From positions 1 through 30,346 of IMG/VR virus record IMGVR_UViG_3300031578_000242: DNA of 30,346 bases; one strand, written 5' to 3'. This stretch comes from a virus. The position numbers were made by a program, and so were the translations under genes. The notes beneath the pieces were generated by a model, which had not been told where the DNA came from, searched no databases, and worked only from the letters and a program-made list of their open reading frames with translations. Positions 27,083-30,346 of this stretch are shown here, piece after piece (position 1 is the stretch's first letter; each line of letters opens with the position of its first letter).

Positions 27083-27307
27083 TTATCCGTTTAATAATTG
27101 TTTAATTCCTGTTTTAGTTTCTACTTGGATTTTTTTGAATGTGTTCATAGTATTATCAACTCTCTCAATTAATCCATCTTTTATTCTAAGCGTATAACAA
27201 TCTCCAGTGTCTAAGTCACAAACTTCTTTGTACCCATTACCTTTATCTTTCTCTGACACTCTTGTGTTTTTACCCAAGTAGTTGTCTAAAATTAATTTTG
27301 TATCCAT
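27083..27307 (-). CDS. small hypothetical protein, 74 aa
   Basis: Not recognised. The protein has a compact beta-rich middle (YKEVCDLDTGDCYTLRIKDG, residues 26-45) with two Cys eight residues apart, and a basic helical end. It lies 39 bases after the large hub-like gene and two before the 222-aa gene. The leader contains TATTTATAAATA on the coding strand. Confidence 0.6.
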   Translation of the reverse strand: MDTKLILDNYLGKNTRVSEKDKGNGYKEVCDLDTGDCYTLRIKDGLIERVDNTMNTFKKIQVETKTGIKQLLNG

Positions 27308-27346
27308 AATTGTTTTTATTTATAAATATCTAGTTATTCAATAAAA

Positions 27347-30346
27347 TTAATTTAATGACCTATATATATCTACAGACTGTTTTACTTTATTTTGTAATGT
27401 GTTTTTATCTTGTTCCGTCATTTCAGTATAAACATTATCAGGTTGTATTTTAGGATACTTAGTTACATATAGTTGAACTATCTCCTCATCGGTAGCGGTT
27501 TTTATTAAAGATAAACTATCTTTAAATCTACCAATTGCAAAATCCACAAATTTTTCAGCAGATATAAATGATACTATAGGTATATTCAAATTAGTACCCC
27601 TGGATAAACAATAGAATTTTTTATTAGTTGTCGACGCTAATATTGCCCCATAAGTTTCAGTTAAATTAATGGTACTATAATTATTCTCATAAGCTTTCAT
27701 TCCACTTGATGATGCCGAATCTAAATAAATAAACGAGAATAAAACTCCTGATAATTTTACAAAATTTTCATTTGGAGTTGTAGCCCCACCACTTGTGGTT
27801 ACTTTTGGTATTCCACTTGCAACAATCCTATCTTCAAGTAATTTTTTAAAGTCCTTATATGATATTTGAGTTGATATTGGGTTATCTAATGGTGTATATC
27901 CAACATAACCACTATTAATTTTATCAGAACAATCTTGATTTTTAGTTATTGTATCAGTACCAGTTACATTTGAAACCACATTATTTTTTTGGAATATTAC
28001 GTTTTCAGGTGAAGATTTGGCTTTCTCCTCATTTGCTTTTACTTTTTCTTGTAATTTAGAAATTATATCCAAACTTAAAGATTGTATAAAACTATCAATT
28101 TTAGGTAAACTATAAAAAGGTTGTCTTATACCTTTAAATGTCGTACTAAATTCACCTTCACTAATCTGATGAGTTACCGAAGTAATCATATATGGTCCTG
28201 AGAACATAGGTATGTTTCTTACATTAAAATACATCATAGGTTGTATAAGAGCATTACCCATCATATCCACAGAACATTCGTAACTTCTATTTCTATATAA
28301 GTTATATAAAGATACGTTTTGAGAGCCTGTACTTCTATTTCTACTTTGGTTGGCCATTTGATTTAACATTTCCAAAGATTCTGCAGTAGGTTTCCCAACA
28401 TCTTGACCAACACTAAAGTTTTTAAATATTTGTTGATTTTGATTACTAATATCAATATTAAATCCAACTACCTTATTTGATTTATCCCAATTCTTTTTGT
28501 TAGATTGACTTTCAACCAATGGATTATCACTTGCTCGTCTAAGGTCAAACGCATCGTCTCTAAATCTATAATCAACGTTGTCTTTCATATCCACATATTG
28601 ACTAGGTTTGTTTGCATAATAACATAAAAACTTAGGTGATGTGTTTCTGTAATCCACATTTAAGAACGTACCCCAAAATGAGTTAGCAAATTCAGTTGAT
28701 CCTTCACTTCTTGGTACAGGATTTTTCTCTGCGTCTTGTGCGTTATAGAAATTAGCATAAGCAGGTAATGGAAAATAAGTAAAATTATTTTGTGATAATA
28801 TTGTTGACACAATATCTAACATATTATTTTTATATAATGAACCTTCAATCAAATCTTTAATTTTGAAGATATCAACATAAACTTTTTGTCCAACGTCTCT
28901 ACTTGCCCTATCAAATAATAAAACATCTTCAAACATTGTTTTTGATTTAAAGTCACCACCTGCAACCCAAGTATCATTAAACGCTTTGAATGTTTCCCAC
29001 ATCTCAACTCTTGTTTGTTCTCCCTCAAGTTGTGACTTATTACCTTTATCACCTTCTATTGTAATATTTGGTAAACCAGCTCTCACACCTGTCATTAAAT
29101 TAGAAATAACATTTTTTAAATAAGTTTCTGATTTATCAAGATATTCGTCCATAAGACCATAAAACTTAAAACCATCAACACTATTACCTAAATTTTGTAC
29201 AATAGGAAGAGTGGTAGTAGTTGTTGTCACTTGTGAAGGAGTTACATTAACAATACTAATAATAAATTGTGGGTCATTAGGTGTTGACGCTAAACCCGTA
29301 GGGTATTGACTTATAATAATTGCATCAACAATAGGAGCATTTAATGGGTATAACGATGCACTTACAGGTTGTCCTGTAAATAAAATTGTTCCATTAGTGT
29401 CTTTATAAACACCATATTTTTGTGGCCCAAATTTATACACAGAAATTGTTTTAGTATCTTTAAGTGTCACAACCATTAATAGATCACCAGGTGTCTGAGG
29501 ACTTGGTGCGGGTGTCGGTACAGGGTTTGGTATTACAACGTTATTTGTTGGGACTTTAAAATTATTAAGTTTCTGAGTTGCATATAACATAATCAACGGA
29601 GCAAAATCTTTAACATTTTTTTCAGTAAATTGTACATTCAAATCAATAAAGAAATCCGTTATATATGATCCATTATCAGAATACACTAACTCAGGTATTT
29701 CGGAAAATCCAACATATTTCTCCAACGTTTTCCATGTTTCAGGGTTTGCAATTTTAGATTGAGCTAATGTAATGGTTCCACCATTTGATGGTAAACTACC
29801 TGTTGTCCCTTGATTATATCCCTGATAAGATACAGGATCAATTAAGAATTTAGTGGAGAATGTTAAAAATGTTCTTCTATCAAACATAGATGGGTTACCC
29901 ATTTTCAATACAACATTATATTCTAAGAAATTAGTTAGTATCCCTTGGAAAGTTGTTTTTTGTTTTTCTATAACAGAATTAATCATCCCCTCAGAATTAA
30001 GGGTTGTTGGTTTCTCAACAACTAATAACTCTCTCATTAATAATTGGAAGTTTTTATATGATCTTTCGGACTCTGTCTCAACATCTTTATCACTTGGAAC
30101 TAATGTTTTATAATCATAAATTGATCTACTAAAGTTCAAGAACTCTTGTTCAAAGTAATCTAATACTTCCGTATCAAATGTTGTAAACATTTCCGATATT
30201 TTATTGTATTTTGTAATATCACCATTTAATGAAAAATTCTGTTGTGTTTTCTTATCTGTTAATATTTCTTTTAAATATGAATCAGGATTTGGTTTTGAAA
30301 TTTTAGTATTATCAAAATAACCATAGTTTGGAGAACCCCAAAATAA
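27347..30346 (-). CDS. putative baseplate hub / gpD-gp27-like protein (5' partial)
   Basis: The frame is open from the stop at 27347 to the right edge. The codons upstream of the ATG at 30190 encode 52 further residues (for example PNYGYFDNTKISKPNPDSYL) with normal composition, so the real start probably lies outside the window. The internal ATG would give 947 aa. A Pro-rich linker (NPVPTPAPSPQTPG, near residue 220 from that Met) splits the protein. Residues about 590-690 include YRNRSYECSVDMMGNALIQP and PMFSGPYMITSVTHQISEG, then FSTTFKGIRQP. This resembles the C-terminal domain of late-control gpD/gp27-type hub proteins, which form the central ring of contractile tails. That assignment is moderate; a C-terminal 200 residues is not recognised. 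Confidence 0.6.
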   Translation of the reverse strand, partial: LFWGSPNYGYFDNTKISKPNPDSYLKEILTDKKTQQNFSLNGDITKYNKISEMFTTFDTEVLDYFEQEFLNFSRSIYDYKTLVPSDKDVETESERSYKNFQLLMRELLVVEKPTTLNSEGMINSVIEKQKTTFQGILTNFLEYNVVLKMGNPSMFDRRTFLTFSTKFLIDPVSYQGYNQGTTGSLPSNGGTITLAQSKIANPETWKTLEKYVGFSEIPELVYSDNGSYITDFFIDLNVQFTEKNVKDFAPLIMLYATQKLNNFKVPTNNVVIPNPVPTPAPSPQTPGDLLMVVTLKDTKTISVYKFGPQKYGVYKDTNGTILFTGQPVSASLYPLNAPIVDAIIISQYPTGLASTPNDPQFIISIVNVTPSQVTTTTTTLPIVQNLGNSVDGFKFYGLMDEYLDKSETYLKNVISNLMTGVRAGLPNITIEGDKGNKSQLEGEQTRVEMWETFKAFNDTWVAGGDFKSKTMFEDVLLFDRASRDVGQKVYVDIFKIKDLIEGSLYKNNMLDIVSTILSQNNFTYFPLPAYANFYNAQDAEKNPVPRSEGSTEFANSFWGTFLNVDYRNTSPKFLCYYANKPSQYVDMKDNVDYRFRDDAFDLRRASDNPLVESQSNKKNWDKSNKVVGFNIDISNQNQQIFKNFSVGQDVGKPTAESLEMLNQMANQSRNRSTGSQNVSLYNLYRNRSYECSVDMMGNALIQPMMYFNVRNIPMFSGPYMITSVTHQISEGEFSTTFKGIRQPFYSLPKIDSFIQSLSLDIISKLQEKVKANEEKAKSSPENVIFQKNNVVSNVTGTDTITKNQDCSDKINSGYVGYTPLDNPISTQISYKDFKKLLEDRIVASGIPKVTTSGGATTPNENFVKLSGVLFSFIYLDSASSSGMKAYENNYSTINLTETYGAILASTTNKKFYCLSRGTNLNIPIVSFISAEKFVDFAIGRFKDSLSLIKTATDEEIVQLYVTKYPKIQPDNVYTEMTEQDKNTLQNKVKQSVDIYRSLN

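Noticed and set aside
26803-27105. Plus-strand frame of 100 codons coding Gly/Ala/Ser repeats
   Set aside because: It is the antisense shadow of the Pro/Asp repeat in the 222-aa gene; its regularity comes from the same 21-base repeats.
1-30346. tRNA genes, CRISPR arrays, insertion sequences, integrase or attachment sites
   Set aside because: No cloverleaf-like sequence, spaced direct-repeat array, transposase or recombinase frame was seen on either strand by eye. A tRNAscan run would settle the tRNA question.

Overview
This window looks like part of the genome of a large, AT-rich, T4-related contractile-tailed phage (a distant, 'far-T4'-type myophage), or of an environmental contig from one. 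Every convincing gene lies on the minus strand, so transcription runs from position 30346 down to position 1. The T4-type core genes are clear: gp32-like single-strand DNA-binding protein, UvsX-like recombinase, a FEN/RNase H-type 5' nuclease, a gp41/DnaB-type helicase, class Ia ribonucleotide reductase (NrdB, NrdA), and the baseplate wedge proteins gp25 and gp6. A Bacteroidota host is suggested by six SprB-like adhesin repeats in the last gene, by a PKD domain, by mostly A/T-rich translation starts with little Shine-Dalgarno sequence, and by a TTG/TATATTTT promoter like those of Flavobacterium. The host assignment is inference.

Layout in transcription order (right to left). (1) 30346-27347: a large structural protein, probably a baseplate hub (gpD/gp27-like), open at the right edge. 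It is followed by a 74-aa protein and a 222-aa protein with Pro/Asp-rich repeats and a predicted coiled coil, then a strong terminator. (2) gp32 has its own promoter and its own terminator. (3) 25372-17824: a replication and nucleotide operon of a 76-aa protein, uvsX, 5' nuclease, a 150-aa unknown, helicase, nrdB and nrdA, closed by a third terminator. (4) 17725-1: a tail operon of gp25, gp6, a giant 1823-aa protein, unknown proteins of 577 and 269 aa, a 392-aa PKD protein, a 301-aa unknown, a 1008-aa gpI/gp7-like protein, and a SprB-repeat protein that runs off the left edge. Tail genes are joined by TAATG overlaps or gaps of a few bases, with short gaps at 6123-6169 and 15351-15421.

The replication block supplies recombination-driven replication and dNTPs. 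The flanking blocks supply the baseplate and host-contact parts of the virion. The most unusual content is at the end of the tail operon. It includes a phage protein built from repeats best known from Bacteroidota gliding adhesins. A C-terminal domain appears to be shared by the last two genes. The 1823-aa protein carries a cluster of hydrophobic segments followed by cysteine clusters. The gp32 homologue has lost all its zinc-binding cysteines. No tRNA, CRISPR array, insertion sequence or integrase was seen, and no stretch over 300 bases lacks a gene.
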